Below are positions 1-7,825 of a stretch of 64,000 nucleotides of DNA, one piece after another. Source of the DNA: a virus. The stretch covers positions 62,001 to 126,000 of the IMG/VR virus record IMGVR_UViG_3300027963_004416; one strand, given 5' to 3'. Position numbers and translations under genes: made by a program. The notes beneath the pieces were generated by a model, which ran no database searches, had not been told where the DNA came from, and worked only from the letters and a program-made list of their open reading frames with translations. Position 1 is the first letter of the stretch. The number at the start of each line of letters is the position of its first letter.

Positions 1-1
1 T

Positions 2-1081
2 GAAATGCGTATGGTTACGGGTGAGCCATACTTACATTTTATTGATACAAGCAACAATGCATTACCAGAGTCACAAAAAGCTTTAGGTCTTAAGGTCAGG
101 CAATCAAACCTATGTTCAGAAATTGTTTTACCAACAGATAAAGATAGAACCGCAGTATGCTGTCTATCATCTGTAAATCTGGAGTATTACGATGAATGGA
201 AAAATGATCCTAGATTTCTTCGGGATATTGCGGAAATGCTTGATAATGTGCTACAACACTTTATTGATAATGCTCCAGATGTTATTCACCGTGCTCGTTT
301 TAGCGCCGCTCGTGAGCGAAGTATTGGTATCGGAGCTCTTGGTTTCCATGCGTACCTTCAAAAGACGAATGTTCCCTGGGAGTCGCCGCTAGCAGTTAGC
401 GCTAATCACCGTATTTTTAAGTACATGAAGGAGCAGGTAGATGCTGCAAATAAACAGCTTGGTGGTGAACGCGGCGAAGCTCCAGATGCTGCTGGTACTG
501 GAAACCGCTTCTGCCACCTTATGGCTATCGCGCCTAACGCCTCATCATCAATTATCATGGGAAATACTTCGCCAAGTATTGAACCGTACCGTGCTAATGC
601 CTATAGACAAGACACTCTCTCCGGATCGTTCTTAAATAAAAACAGATATCTTGATAAAATCATTAAAGACGCATCCGAAAAAGATAACAAGATAGATTAC
701 CATGAGACATGGTCCAGTATTATTGCGAATGATGGCTCAGTACAGCATTTAGAATGGATGGACGAGTGGGTGAAGGATGTATTTAAGACGTCCATGGAGA
801 TAGATCAAAGATGGATTATTCAGCATGCTGCTGATCGTCAACCGTATATTGATCAGGCCCAGTCGTTAAATCTCTTCTTCAGACCGAATACAAACGTTAA
901 GTATTTACATGCGGTTCATTTTATGGCCTGGAAACAGGGTCTAAAGACGCTTTACTATTGCCGATCTGAAAAAATTGGTAAAGCAGATAAAGTAGCAAAA
1001 AAGATTGAAAGACAGGTTATCGAAGAATTAGATCTTAAACAAATAGCAGAAGGCGAGGTTTGCCTTGCATGCGAGGGATAA
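2..1081 (+). CDS. nrdA: Ribonucleoside-diphosphate reductase alpha subunit, C-terminal part (5' end outside window)
   Basis: This is the catalytic large subunit of a class I ribonucleotide reductase, which makes deoxyribonucleotides for phage DNA synthesis. The reading frame is open back to the window edge, so the N-terminus is missing. Counting from the Met at position 5, N35-x-C37-x-E39 matches the catalytic Asn, thiyl-radical Cys and Glu of the E. coli enzyme (437/439/441). C52 matches the second redox Cys (462). A Tyr-Tyr pair in a KTLYY context matches the radical-transfer tyrosines, and the protein ends in a CLAC pair like the C-terminal thioredoxin-interacting cysteines. Its stop codon directly abuts the nrdB start. 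Confidence 0.96.
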   Translation, partial: EMRMVTGEPYLHFIDTSNNALPESQKALGLKVRQSNLCSEIVLPTDKDRTAVCCLSSVNLEYYDEWKNDPRFLRDIAEMLDNVLQHFIDNAPDVIHRARFSAARERSIGIGALGFHAYLQKTNVPWESPLAVSANHRIFKYMKEQVDAANKQLGGERGEAPDAAGTGNRFCHLMAIAPNASSSIIMGNTSPSIEPYRANAYRQDTLSGSFLNKNRYLDKIIKDASEKDNKIDYHETWSSIIANDGSVQHLEWMDEWVKDVFKTSMEIDQRWIIQHAADRQPYIDQAQSLNLFFRPNTNVKYLHAVHFMAWKQGLKTLYYCRSEKIGKADKVAKKIERQVIEELDLKQIAEGEVCLACEG

Positions 1082-2068
1082 ATGATTAAAAAAACAAAAT
1101 CAAGACTTACCGATGAGCGGGAATCATTTAAGCCATTTAACTACCCTTGGGCATATGAAGACTGGCTCAAGCATGAACAAGCTCACTGGCTCCATACAGA
1201 GGTGCCAATGCTTGAGGATGTAAAGGATTGGAAAAACAAACTTACAGACCCACAGAAGCATTTCCTTACAAATATTTTTAGATTTTTTACACAAGGTGAT
1301 GTTGATGTAGCAGGTGGATATGTAAAAAATTATTTACCTTACTTTCCGCAACCGGAAATAAGAATGATGTTGATGGGATTTGCTGCCAGAGAGGCACTAC
1401 ATGTAGCGGCCTACTCACATCTTATAGAGACACTAGGCATGCCAGAATCGACTTATGCTGAATTTCTGGAATATTCGCAGATGCGTGACAAGCATGATTA
1501 TTTTGTAGATCTTTCACATAAAAATGGCACTGCAGCATCGGTAGCAGCAAATATTGCTGCTTTTTCAGCCTTCACTGAAGGTATGCAACTATTCAGTTCA
1601 TTTATTATGTTGCTTAATTTTCCTCGACATGGGCTTATGAAGGGTATGGGTCAAATCGTGACATGGTCTATTGTAGATGAAACCATGCATGCTGAATCAA
1701 TGATCAAGCTTTTCAGAACATATATAGAAGAAAATAAGGAATTGTGGAACGATGAACTTAAGAGTACAATTTATACCATCGCTGAAAAGATGGTTGAGCT
1801 TGAGGACAAATTTATTGATCTTGCTTTTAACATGGGTGATATGCCAGGTCTCACAGCGGACGACGTTAAGCGCTATATTAGGTATATTGCTGACCGCCGG
1901 CTTATATCTCTCGGTCTCAAGGGAATATTTAAAGTTAAGAAAAATCCTCTCTCGTGGGTAGAGGAAATGATTAATGCACCAACCCACACTAACTTTTTTG
2001 AAAATAGAGCCACCGACTATGCTAAAGGTGCGCTGACAGGAACCTGGGAGGATGTATGGGCCGCTTAA
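1082..2068 (+). CDS. nrdB: Ribonucleoside-diphosphate reductase beta subunit (R2)
   Basis: This is the di-iron, tyrosyl-radical subunit that partners NrdA. The 328 residues form a ferritin-like R2 fold. Ligand motifs are visible in order: an Asp in FFTQGDVDV, EALHVAAY (Glu, His and the radical Tyr with the same spacing as E115/H118/Y122 of E. coli), a Glu in AFTEGMQ, and DETMH (Glu and His). A Trp in HWLHTEV corresponds to the radical-relay tryptophan. All metal ligands and the radical Tyr are present, so it should be active. It follows nrdA without a gap, and its last 13 bases overlap the next gene. Confidence 0.96.
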   Translation: MIKKTKSRLTDERESFKPFNYPWAYEDWLKHEQAHWLHTEVPMLEDVKDWKNKLTDPQKHFLTNIFRFFTQGDVDVAGGYVKNYLPYFPQPEIRMMLMGFAAREALHVAAYSHLIETLGMPESTYAEFLEYSQMRDKHDYFVDLSHKNGTAASVAANIAAFSAFTEGMQLFSSFIMLLNFPRHGLMKGMGQIVTWSIVDETMHAESMIKLFRTYIEENKELWNDELKSTIYTIAEKMVELEDKFIDLAFNMGDMPGLTADDVKRYIRYIADRRLISLGLKGIFKVKKNPLSWVEEMINAPTHTNFFENRATDYAKGALTGTWEDVWAA

Positions 2069-2475
2069 GTTTAATTGCATTATTTTTTGTACCATTAGTA
2101 TCTTATGCCAACCATCATGATTGGAAAGTTACAAGGGTTGTTGACGGGGATACAGTGGAATTTGAAGCTAAGTTCTTACCAGTAGAGCTCGGAGATAAGC
2201 TAAAGATTAGAGTACTAGGAGTTGATACTCCAGAAAAGGCTCCTAGAGCGAAGTGCGAGAAAGAAGCTCAAATGGGCCAAGCTGCTACGGATTATACAAA
2301 GAAGATGATTGCTGGTGGTAAAAAGATTCAAATAGAGATTAAGGAATGGGATAAATTTGGTGGAAGAGTATTGGGAGATGTTATTGTTGATGGTAGCAGA
2401 GTATCGGAATCATTAATTAAAAACAATCTTGCTAGACCTTATCACGGAGAAGCCAAACAATCATGGTGCAACTAG
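2056..2475 (+). CDS. Secreted thermonuclease-like (SNase) nuclease
   Basis: The 139 residues match the staphylococcal nuclease fold: VDGDT, RVLGVDTPE, a Glu in CEKEAQMG and an Arg in KFGGRVLGD correspond to the calcium-site Asp and the Arg35/Glu43/Arg87 catalytic set. The first ~18 residues are hydrophobic and end in a plausible signal-peptidase site (VSYA-NHH), so export to the periplasm is likely. It starts inside the end of nrdB, with GGGAGG upstream of the ATG. A role in breaking down host or competitor nucleic acid, feeding the nearby ribonucleotide reductase, is inference. Confidence 0.85.
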   Translation: MGRLSLIALFFVPLVSYANHHDWKVTRVVDGDTVEFEAKFLPVELGDKLKIRVLGVDTPEKAPRAKCEKEAQMGQAATDYTKKMIAGGKKIQIEIKEWDKFGGRVLGDVIVDGSRVSESLIKNNLARPYHGEAKQSWCN

Positions 2476-2654
2476 AAGAACTTCACTACTGTAATAATTG
2501 TGATGCTGAATTTAGTGTATACTCAAGTTTTGAAACTGATGACTTAATATCATTTTGTCCTTATTGTGGTTCAGAGATAGAAGATATTGATGAAGAAATA
2601 GATGATTTTGATATGGACGATGATGAGTCAGAGGAAGATGACTACAAAGAATAA
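2463..2654 (+). CDS. Small zinc-ribbon protein with acidic tail
   Basis: A 63-residue protein with two CxxC knuckles (CNNC near residue 10, CPYC near residue 32) that should bind one zinc ion, followed by a run of about 25 mostly Asp and Glu residues. Similar tiny zinc-ribbon proteins are common in T4-like phages and are usually of unknown function. It overlaps the nuclease gene by 13 bases and its stop overlaps the next start, so the genes are probably translationally coupled. The acidic tail could mimic DNA or contact RNA polymerase; that is speculation. Confidence 0.75.
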   Translation: MVQLEELHYCNNCDAEFSVYSSFETDDLISFCPYCGSEIEDIDEEIDDFDMDDDESEEDDYKE

Positions 2655-3214
2655 TGATCTGCGCAGGGATTGATCTCTCACTAACATCTCCTGCGATATG
2701 CATTAATCTTAATGAAGAGCATTTTGATTATGAATGTTGTATGTTTAAGTACTTGACTGATCAGCCGAGGAGGATATGCACCTATGAAAAATTTAATGGT
2801 ACGCTTTTTCCGGAGTATGGATCTCAGTATGAGCGATATCAAAATATTTCTCGTTGGGTTATTAATAGCCTTGATTATTATGGAATTAGATCTGTATTCT
2901 TAGAAGATTATAGTTACGGTTCTACTGGCAGGGTATTTCATATAGCTGAAAATACCGGTATTTTAAAGTACATATTGTGGCAAAATAATATTAATTTAAT
3001 TACTATACCACCCACAGTAGTTAAAAAAATTGCTACTGGTAAGGGCAATGCTAATAAAGAGCTTATGCAGTCGGCCTTCGTTATGGAAACTAATGTAGAC
3101 TTAAAATCTATGCTTGGCCTATCAGCTAAACAATGGAATCCTTCATCAGATCTCATTGATAGTTATTATATCTGTAAGTATGGTGCCCTGCAGTACGAAA
3201 AAAGAGTAGATTAG
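2654..3214 (+). CDS. RuvC-like Holliday junction resolvase / RNase H-fold nuclease
   Basis: The 186-residue protein begins with GIDLSLTSPA, the first beta strand and catalytic Asp (D7) of RuvC-type enzymes. A second acidic residue lies in FLEDYSYG (mid-protein), and an Asp pair near the C-terminus is in SSDLIDSYY. This spacing fits the RuvC/RNase H superfamily, which resolves branched DNA. T4 uses endonuclease VII for this job; many marine T4-like phages appear to carry a RuvC-like protein instead. Family membership is fairly secure, but the substrate is inferred. Confidence 0.8.
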   Translation: MICAGIDLSLTSPAICINLNEEHFDYECCMFKYLTDQPRRICTYEKFNGTLFPEYGSQYERYQNISRWVINSLDYYGIRSVFLEDYSYGSTGRVFHIAENTGILKYILWQNNINLITIPPTVVKKIATGKGNANKELMQSAFVMETNVDLKSMLGLSAKQWNPSSDLIDSYYICKYGALQYEKRVD

Positions 3215-3218
3215 AAAT

Positions 3219-3235
3219 TTTATTTAAGATATAAT
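3219..3235 (+). promoter_or_regulatory. Possible promoter (TATAAT) upstream of small-gene run
   Basis: TTTATTTA (3219-3226) is followed by a perfect TATAAT at 3230-3235 in a 38-base gap. A strong ribosome site AGGAGG precedes the ATG at 3253. The spacing between the two elements is only 3 bases, unlike the 10-11 bases at the other TTTATTTA/TATAAT sites in this window, so only the -10 element is convincing. Confidence 0.45.
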
Positions 3236-3252
3236 AATGTACAGGAGGCGAT

Positions 3253-3480
3253 ATGGCTACTAAAGACTACGGCTACAGTTACGATTATTCGAATCAAAAA
3301 CCTTTGCATACGTTTGTAAATAATACAAACAAGTCGAGTATTTCAGTATTTAAAGAATATTCTTCATACATTATTCTTCAGAAAGATAGCAAGGGGTTTC
3401 AGCAAAGGCTTAAAGTTGACGAAGTAAATCTTAGTAGTATGATGACTAGGCTTATTAATAACGGATGGATAGATGCCTGA
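3253..3480 (+). CDS. Hypothetical protein (75 aa)
   Basis: I do not recognise this protein. It is Tyr-, Ser- and Lys-rich at the N-terminus, with no signal peptide, membrane segment or metal motif. A strong AGGAGG ribosome site lies 7 bases before the ATG and a TATAAT element lies upstream, so it is likely expressed as the first gene of a short run of four small overlapping genes. Confidence 0.65.
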   Translation: MATKDYGYSYDYSNQKPLHTFVNNTNKSSISVFKEYSSYIILQKDSKGFQQRLKVDEVNLSSMMTRLINNGWIDA

Positions 3481-3796
3481 ATTTGTACAAATTTTAGCAT
3501 ATACTAGTCTATGTTGGGTATTAATTAATTTTTTAGTTAGAATTTACTTTAGCATTAAAGATCAGCAAGAAGATGAAGAAGAATTATTAGTAGATGAAAA
3601 CTGGATTTTCCCTATACATTTAGAATATACTAATGACATGTGGTATGCATGGGATATTGATAATAACTTCATCAGACAGGCATCTTCAAAAGAGCAGCTT
3701 ATTACTGATATTCTTAATCAATATGATATTTCGCCTCGACGCATCGAAATTAAAAGTGAGAAACTATTAAATGAAACCGCAAAGGCAGCAGTATAA
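3473..3796 (+). CDS. Small membrane-anchored hypothetical protein
   Basis: A 107-residue protein with one N-terminal membrane segment (about residues 5-28, ending ...LVRIYFSI), an acidic stretch (QQEDEEELL) and a soluble C-terminal part rich in Trp and Asp. The topology suggests a short periplasmic N-terminus with a cytoplasmic domain. It overlaps its neighbours on both sides. I do not recognise the family. Confidence 0.6.
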   Translation: MPEFVQILAYTSLCWVLINFLVRIYFSIKDQQEDEEELLVDENWIFPIHLEYTNDMWYAWDIDNNFIRQASSKEQLITDILNQYDISPRRIEIKSEKLLNETAKAAV

Positions 3797-3962
3797 AATT
3801 AAAGAAAATGTTACCTTAAAAAATATTTTTAATACTGGAGATATTATAGGGGATATTATTAATGAAGAAGAAATAGAAGGTAAGCCTTTCTATGTTGTTC
3901 GTAGTAACAACCGAGTTCTAAAATTATCTAAAGAAGCATATTTAATTAGGAAAACTAAATGA
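3771..3962 (+). CDS. Hypothetical protein (63 aa)
   Basis: A 63-residue, lysine-rich protein with a probable small beta fold (VTLKNIFNTGDIIGDIINEEEI...YVVRSNNRVLKL). It overlaps the upstream gene by 26 bases and its stop overlaps the next start (ATGA). No known motif was recognised. Confidence 0.55.
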   Translation: MKPQRQQYKIKENVTLKNIFNTGDIIGDIINEEEIEGKPFYVVRSNNRVLKLSKEAYLIRKTK

Positions 3963-4129
3963 GTAAGACGCAGTTTAATCTTTCAAAGTCTGCAAAAAGA
4001 ATGATGTCATTAACATACAATGCAAGCAAAGCTAATATGTTTAAGAAAGTTTTTATCGATGCGGAGAAAGCTGAAGCTGTTGCAAGGCAACAACGAAGCA
4101 CATCTAAAGAATCAGCAGATAATAGCTAG
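3959..4129 (+). CDS. Hypothetical basic protein (56 aa)
   Basis: A short gene that opens at an ATG overlapping the previous stop (ATGA) and closes at TAG 4127-4129. The protein is basic and probably helical (MSKTQFNLSKSAKRMM...), with a C-terminal Glu/Ala/Lys/Gln-rich helix. It is the last gene before a terminator. No function can be assigned. Confidence 0.55.
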   Translation: MSKTQFNLSKSAKRMMSLTYNASKANMFKKVFIDAEKAEAVARQQRSTSKESADNS

Positions 4130-4137
4130 TACTAGTT

Positions 4138-4162
4138 TTTATTTAAGTGAATAAGCTATAAT
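4138..4162 (+). promoter_or_regulatory. Promoter-like module TTTATTTA-N11-TATAAT
   Basis: TTTATTTA at 4138-4145 is followed after 11 bases by a perfect TATAAT at 4157-4162. The same arrangement occurs at 11434-11457 and 13932-13955. The expected start point (about 4169) falls inside the terminator hairpin directly downstream, so RNA made here would carry only half of the hairpin and escape termination. Confidence 0.55.
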
Positions 4163-4163
4163 T

Positions 4164-4184
4164 AGGGGGCTAGGCCCCCTTTTT
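4164..4184 (+). terminator. Rho-independent terminator
   Basis: A perfect 7-bp GC-rich stem AGGGGGC/GCCCCCT (4164-4170 and 4174-4180) with a three-base TAG loop is followed by a run of T. It would stop transcripts coming from the 3.2-4.1 kb genes. Confidence 0.85.
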
Positions 4185-4197
4185 ATTAGGAGATATA

Positions 4198-4470
4198 ATG
4201 AGCGCATTTACGGAAGTACCTGACGGCAAAGAGTGGTTAACAGGATTGCTTAGGCAAGGTCCAGTCACAGTTAAGTTTAAGAAAGTTGATGGAACAGAGC
4301 GTACCATGAAGTGTACCCTTAGTGAAGATTTAATTCTTCCGTATCCAGTTTCAGAAAGCAAACGTGAAAAAAAGCAAAATGATGAGGTTTTAGCGGTTTA
4401 TGATTTAGAAAAAGAATCGTGGAGATCATTCCGCCTAGATAATATTATTAGTGTTGAGTTTGGATTATAA
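4198..4470 (+). CDS. WYL_2 / SH3-like domain protein (DUF2693 family)
   Basis: The 90-residue protein carries the pattern seen in the PF10902 (WYL_2, formerly DUF2693) family: a short N-terminal region, then VTVKFKKVDGTERTMKCTL, and a C-terminal ...AVYDLEKESWRSFRLDNIISVEF strand pair. Members are small SH3-like proteins common in T4-like marine phages and are thought to bind ligands or nucleic acid, but have no proven role there. AGGAGAT precedes the start. It begins the sugar-nucleotide cassette and its stop overlaps the next ATG. Confidence 0.75.
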   Translation: MSAFTEVPDGKEWLTGLLRQGPVTVKFKKVDGTERTMKCTLSEDLILPYPVSESKREKKQNDEVLAVYDLEKESWRSFRLDNIISVEFGL

Positions 4471-4886
4471 TGAGAATTGGATTTACATGTTCATCATTTG
4501 ATTTATTGCATGCAGGTCACATTGATATGCTTAGACAAGCAAAGGAGCAGTGTGATTATTTAATTTGCGGGCTTCAAGTGGATCCCAGCATAGACAGACC
4601 TGCAAAAAATAAACCTTCGCAGACTATCGTAGAGCGATACATTCAGCTTGAAGCTGTTAAGTACGTTGATGAGATCATTCCCTACGTAACAGAGTCTGAT
4701 CTAGAAGACCTTCTCAGTATTCTTCCTATAAACGTAAGAATCGTAGGTGAAGAATATAGAGAAAAAACCTTAACTGGCCGAGAAGTTTGCATGGCGAGAA
4801 ACATTGATATCTTTTATAATAAAAGAGAGCACAGATTTAGTTCATCTGAGCTAAGAAAAAGACTCGGTGAGATATGGAATACATAG
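4470..4886 (+). CDS. Cytidylyltransferase-like nucleotidyltransferase (TagD/HldE-C type)
   Basis: This 138-residue enzyme has the HxGH nucleotidyltransferase signature (H14-A-G-H17) in FDLLHAGHIDML and the C-terminal FSSSELR that corresponds to the ISTTxI/K motif. The length and the segment RYIQLEAVKYVDEIIPY resemble glycerol-3-phosphate cytidylyltransferase; the C-terminal domain of the heptose enzyme HldE shares the same fold. In this cassette it could activate a heptose-1-phosphate or another sugar/polyol phosphate. Substrate and nucleotide cannot be read from the sequence. It overlaps the epimerase gene by 13 bases. Confidence 0.8.
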   Translation: MRIGFTCSSFDLLHAGHIDMLRQAKEQCDYLICGLQVDPSIDRPAKNKPSQTIVERYIQLEAVKYVDEIIPYVTESDLEDLLSILPINVRIVGEEYREKTLTGREVCMARNIDIFYNKREHRFSSSELRKRLGEIWNT

Positions 4887-5875
4887 CAATTACAGGTGCT
4901 GCAGGGTATATTGGATCAGTATTAGCTAAGCATTGTAAAGAAAGAGGTTATGGTGTAATAGGTGTAGATTATAAGTACGGATCTGCAGGCACTAATATAC
5001 ATTATAATAAATTTCCTAATGTTGATGTTGCGTTAGGAGCTTGTATTTCAAGTCATGATTTTGCATCGCTTTGTCAGCATTATCAAGTTAGAAAGGTATT
5101 CCATCTAGCAGCTTCTGCAGATGTAGAATTAAGCCAACGACTTCCGTTTCATTTCTATGAAAATAATGTTGGTAATACAGCCGCGATGCTACACAATCTT
5201 ATTAACACTGGGTGGTTGGATAGACATCCTCAGATAATCTATTCAAGTACTGCTGCGGTTTACAAAGAAAGCTCGCATCCCGTTTCTGAGTATAGTGATA
5301 AAGGCTCACCCAATGCGTATGGTAGAAGTAAGCTTCAATCTGAAGATCTGTTTGTAGAAGTATTTAATTTTTTTAGAGTTCCGTCTGTAACTTTTAGATA
5401 CTTTAATGTAGCCGGTTCCCGCGGGGATACCGGGGATCACTTACAGTCACATCATATAATTCCTGTTCTTTGCAAATCTGCGTACAGCGGTACCCGATTT
5501 AAAATATTTGGCGATGATTATCCTACGATTGACGGTACTTGTGTTCGCGATTATATTGATGTTAATGATGTTTGCAGGGCACACTTTACAGCTTGCGAGT
5601 ATCTTTACAGCACCCCTGGTAGGCATATTTTTAATCTAGGTACACAAAATGGAACGTCTATCTTAGAATTAATTCGTAAATTTGAAGATGTAGTGAGTAT
5701 AGATCTTAACTATGATATTTGTAAAAGAAGAAATGGAGATCCAGCCTTTTTAGTTGCTGATCCTAATAAGTTTATTAATGAAACTGGATTTCAATATTCG
5801 TCTAACTTACAATTAATGATAAAGTCTGCGTGGGAATATTACTGTTTAAAACAAGAGGATAAAAATGGCATTTGA
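4874..5875 (+). CDS. galE: NAD-dependent epimerase, UDP-glucose 4-epimerase (GalE)-like
   Basis: The 333 residues form a short-chain dehydrogenase/reductase fold with GAAGYIG at the NAD site and the catalytic Y149-x3-K153. The later motifs DGTCVRDYIDVNDV and RRNGDPAFLVAD are characteristic of GalE, which interconverts UDP-glucose and UDP-galactose. The enzyme is full length. In context it may supply UDP-galactose for the glycosyltransferase next door, or for the collagen-type GT25 enzyme at 54.8 kb; that link is inference. Confidence 0.8.
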   Translation: MEYIAITGAAGYIGSVLAKHCKERGYGVIGVDYKYGSAGTNIHYNKFPNVDVALGACISSHDFASLCQHYQVRKVFHLAASADVELSQRLPFHFYENNVGNTAAMLHNLINTGWLDRHPQIIYSSTAAVYKESSHPVSEYSDKGSPNAYGRSKLQSEDLFVEVFNFFRVPSVTFRYFNVAGSRGDTGDHLQSHHIIPVLCKSAYSGTRFKIFGDDYPTIDGTCVRDYIDVNDVCRAHFTACEYLYSTPGRHIFNLGTQNGTSILELIRKFEDVVSIDLNYDICKRRNGDPAFLVADPNKFINETGFQYSSNLQLMIKSAWEYYCLKQEDKNGI

Positions 5876-6863
5876 TGAGAATGAAGTATCAGTAGCTTCA
5901 CAAGGAGGCACTGAGATGATGAAGAGAGGTCTGGCGGATAGACTACCTGAAGGTCTAGCTGATGATTTTCAAATTATTTGTTCCCGTGTGCGCGAACTAG
6001 ATGATTCAAAAATCAGAGTCTATTGGCTACATGATTTACCTGAAGACCCTGAAACAAATCATTTAAGAGATGTTTACAGTCGAAACAGATTTCACAAGTT
6101 TGTTTTTGCAGGCCAATGGCAATATTATCGATATCAGCATATGCTTGGTATGCCTTATGATACTAAATCAATTATTATTGAGACTGCTATCGATCCAATT
6201 AAACCTCAGGAGAAGTCTAAAGATGAAATCCGACTAGTTTATTCATCTACTCCACAGAGAGGTCTTGCAATACTATTACCAGTATTTGAAAAGCTAGCAG
6301 AGAAGTACGATAATATCGTACTAGATGTATTCTCTAGCTATAAGATTTACGGTTGGGATGATGCAGATAAGCAGTTTGAGCCTCTCTATGAAAGATGTAG
6401 AAATCACCCCAAGATTAACTATCATGCATTTGCACCAAATGAAGTTGTAAGAGAAGCTCTTGCTAAAGCACATATTCATGCATATCCTAATATTTGGACT
6501 GAATGCAATAGTAGAAGTGTTATTGAGGCTATGTCGGCCGGTTGTCTTTGTGTTCATCCTAACTTTGGCGGTCTTATCGATACAGCCGGGGGTATGAACT
6601 ATATGTACCAAGGTCATGCTGACCACAATCAGCATGCTAATATCTTCTATCACGCTCTTGATAATGCAATTCAGGTTGTAAATACTGAAGATGTTCAAAA
6701 TTATCTTAAGCTAGTTAAGATGTATGCGGATAGTAGATATAACTGGAAAAAGATTACTCAACAGTGGGTAGACTTACTGACTGGTCTTAAGGAACAATTT
6801 CCTGATGCTAGCAAGCGCAAGTCAATCTCCGGGCCTGTCTTTACTTACAACACTGGCGTATGA
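5865..6863 (+). CDS. GT-B family glycosyltransferase (GT4-like)
   Basis: A 332-residue protein whose C-terminal half has the GT4-type nucleotide-sugar site: LVYSSTPQRGLAILLPVF, then YPNIWTECNSRSVIEAMSAGCLCVHPNFGGL, in which the Glu of the E-x7-E-like region and the following Gly-rich loop are typical. The N-terminal half is shorter than usual for GT4 enzymes. It overlaps galE and hddA at its ends. Donor and acceptor are unknown; the heptose genes that follow make a heptosyl donor plausible. Confidence 0.75.
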   Translation: MAFDENEVSVASQGGTEMMKRGLADRLPEGLADDFQIICSRVRELDDSKIRVYWLHDLPEDPETNHLRDVYSRNRFHKFVFAGQWQYYRYQHMLGMPYDTKSIIIETAIDPIKPQEKSKDEIRLVYSSTPQRGLAILLPVFEKLAEKYDNIVLDVFSSYKIYGWDDADKQFEPLYERCRNHPKINYHAFAPNEVVREALAKAHIHAYPNIWTECNSRSVIEAMSAGCLCVHPNFGGLIDTAGGMNYMYQGHADHNQHANIFYHALDNAIQVVNTEDVQNYLKLVKMYADSRYNWKKITQQWVDLLTGLKEQFPDASKRKSISGPVFTYNTGV

Positions 6864-7825
6864 TACTAGCTAAAACCCCTCTAAGAATCTGTTTTTTTGG
6901 CGGTGGTAGTGATTTACCGCATTACTACGCCGAGAAACCAGGATTCTGTTTGTCTACTACAATCGACAAATATATGTATGTAACAGTATGCGAGACTTCA
7001 GTTAGCGGTATCAAAGCAGTATATAACGAAGTTGAGCATGCTGATGTATACAGTATTAAGCATGATAGAATTAGAGAAGGACTTAAGCATTTTAATTTCC
7101 ATACAGGATTAGAGATTTCGTCTTATGCTCAAATACCTACGAAGGGAACGGGTCTAGGATCTTCTTCTACGTTTACTGTAGGCCTAGTTAACGCGCTTAA
7201 TAAGCTTAAAGGCATTAGTGTTAATAGAAGAGATCTAGCTGAACAAGCATTTGATATAGAATTTAATAGGTGTAAGGAATACCTAGGTAAACAAGATCAG
7301 TATGCCGCGGCATTCGGAGGATTTAATGCGCTGTATTTTAATAAAGATAATGTCAAGGTAGAGCCGGTTAGTATATCTCAAAGTGAATTAAATGAGCTTA
7401 ATTCAAACCTTCTCATGTACTATACAGGGATTACGAGAACCGCATCGACTATCCTAAAAGATTATAGCACTGATAAAAAATATGACCCGCTTGAGCGAAT
7501 GGTCCAGATTGGATATGAAGCATTAGATTCTCTAAATTCTAGAGACTTTGATAGGTTTGGTTTGTTTTTAGATGAGACATGGAAAGAAAAACGATTAATC
7601 TCTAAAGGCATTTCCTCACCAGAGCTAGATAGAAAATATGCCTATGCTATCGATAGTGGCGCACTAGGGGGCAAAATTCTCGGTGCAGGTGGGGGTGGAT
7701 ACTTCTTATTTTATGTCCCAAAAGCCCGTCAATCTAAGTTTAGAGATAGGATGATAGAAAGTGGAATGGTTGAATTTAGATTTAACTTTAGCGATGAAGG
7801 AAGCAAAATAGTTTATGCGGATTAA
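6860..7825 (+). CDS. hddA: D-glycero-D-manno-heptose-7-phosphate kinase-like GHMP kinase
   Basis: The 321-residue protein begins MILAKTPLRICFFGGGSDLP, the start typical of HddA, and carries the GHMP-kinase ATP loop GTGLGSSSTFTVGL and a C-terminal LGAGGGGYFLFY motif. HddA phosphorylates D-glycero-D-manno-heptose 7-phosphate at C1. The gene overlaps the glycosyltransferase by 4 bases and gmhA by 11, and the adjoining GmhA would make its substrate. Confidence 0.85.
   Translation: MILAKTPLRICFFGGGSDLPHYYAEKPGFCLSTTIDKYMYVTVCETSVSGIKAVYNEVEHADVYSIKHDRIREGLKHFNFHTGLEISSYAQIPTKGTGLGSSSTFTVGLVNALNKLKGISVNRRDLAEQAFDIEFNRCKEYLGKQDQYAAAFGGFNALYFNKDNVKVEPVSISQSELNELNSNLLMYYTGITRTASTILKDYSTDKKYDPLERMVQIGYEALDSLNSRDFDRFGLFLDETWKEKRLISKGISSPELDRKYAYAIDSGALGGKILGAGGGGYFLFYVPKARQSKFRDRMIESGMVEFRFNFSDEGSKIVYAD

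Noticed and set aside
1697-2095. 132-codon minus-strand frame opposite nrdB
   Set aside because: It overlaps a conserved core gene entirely and has no family resemblance.
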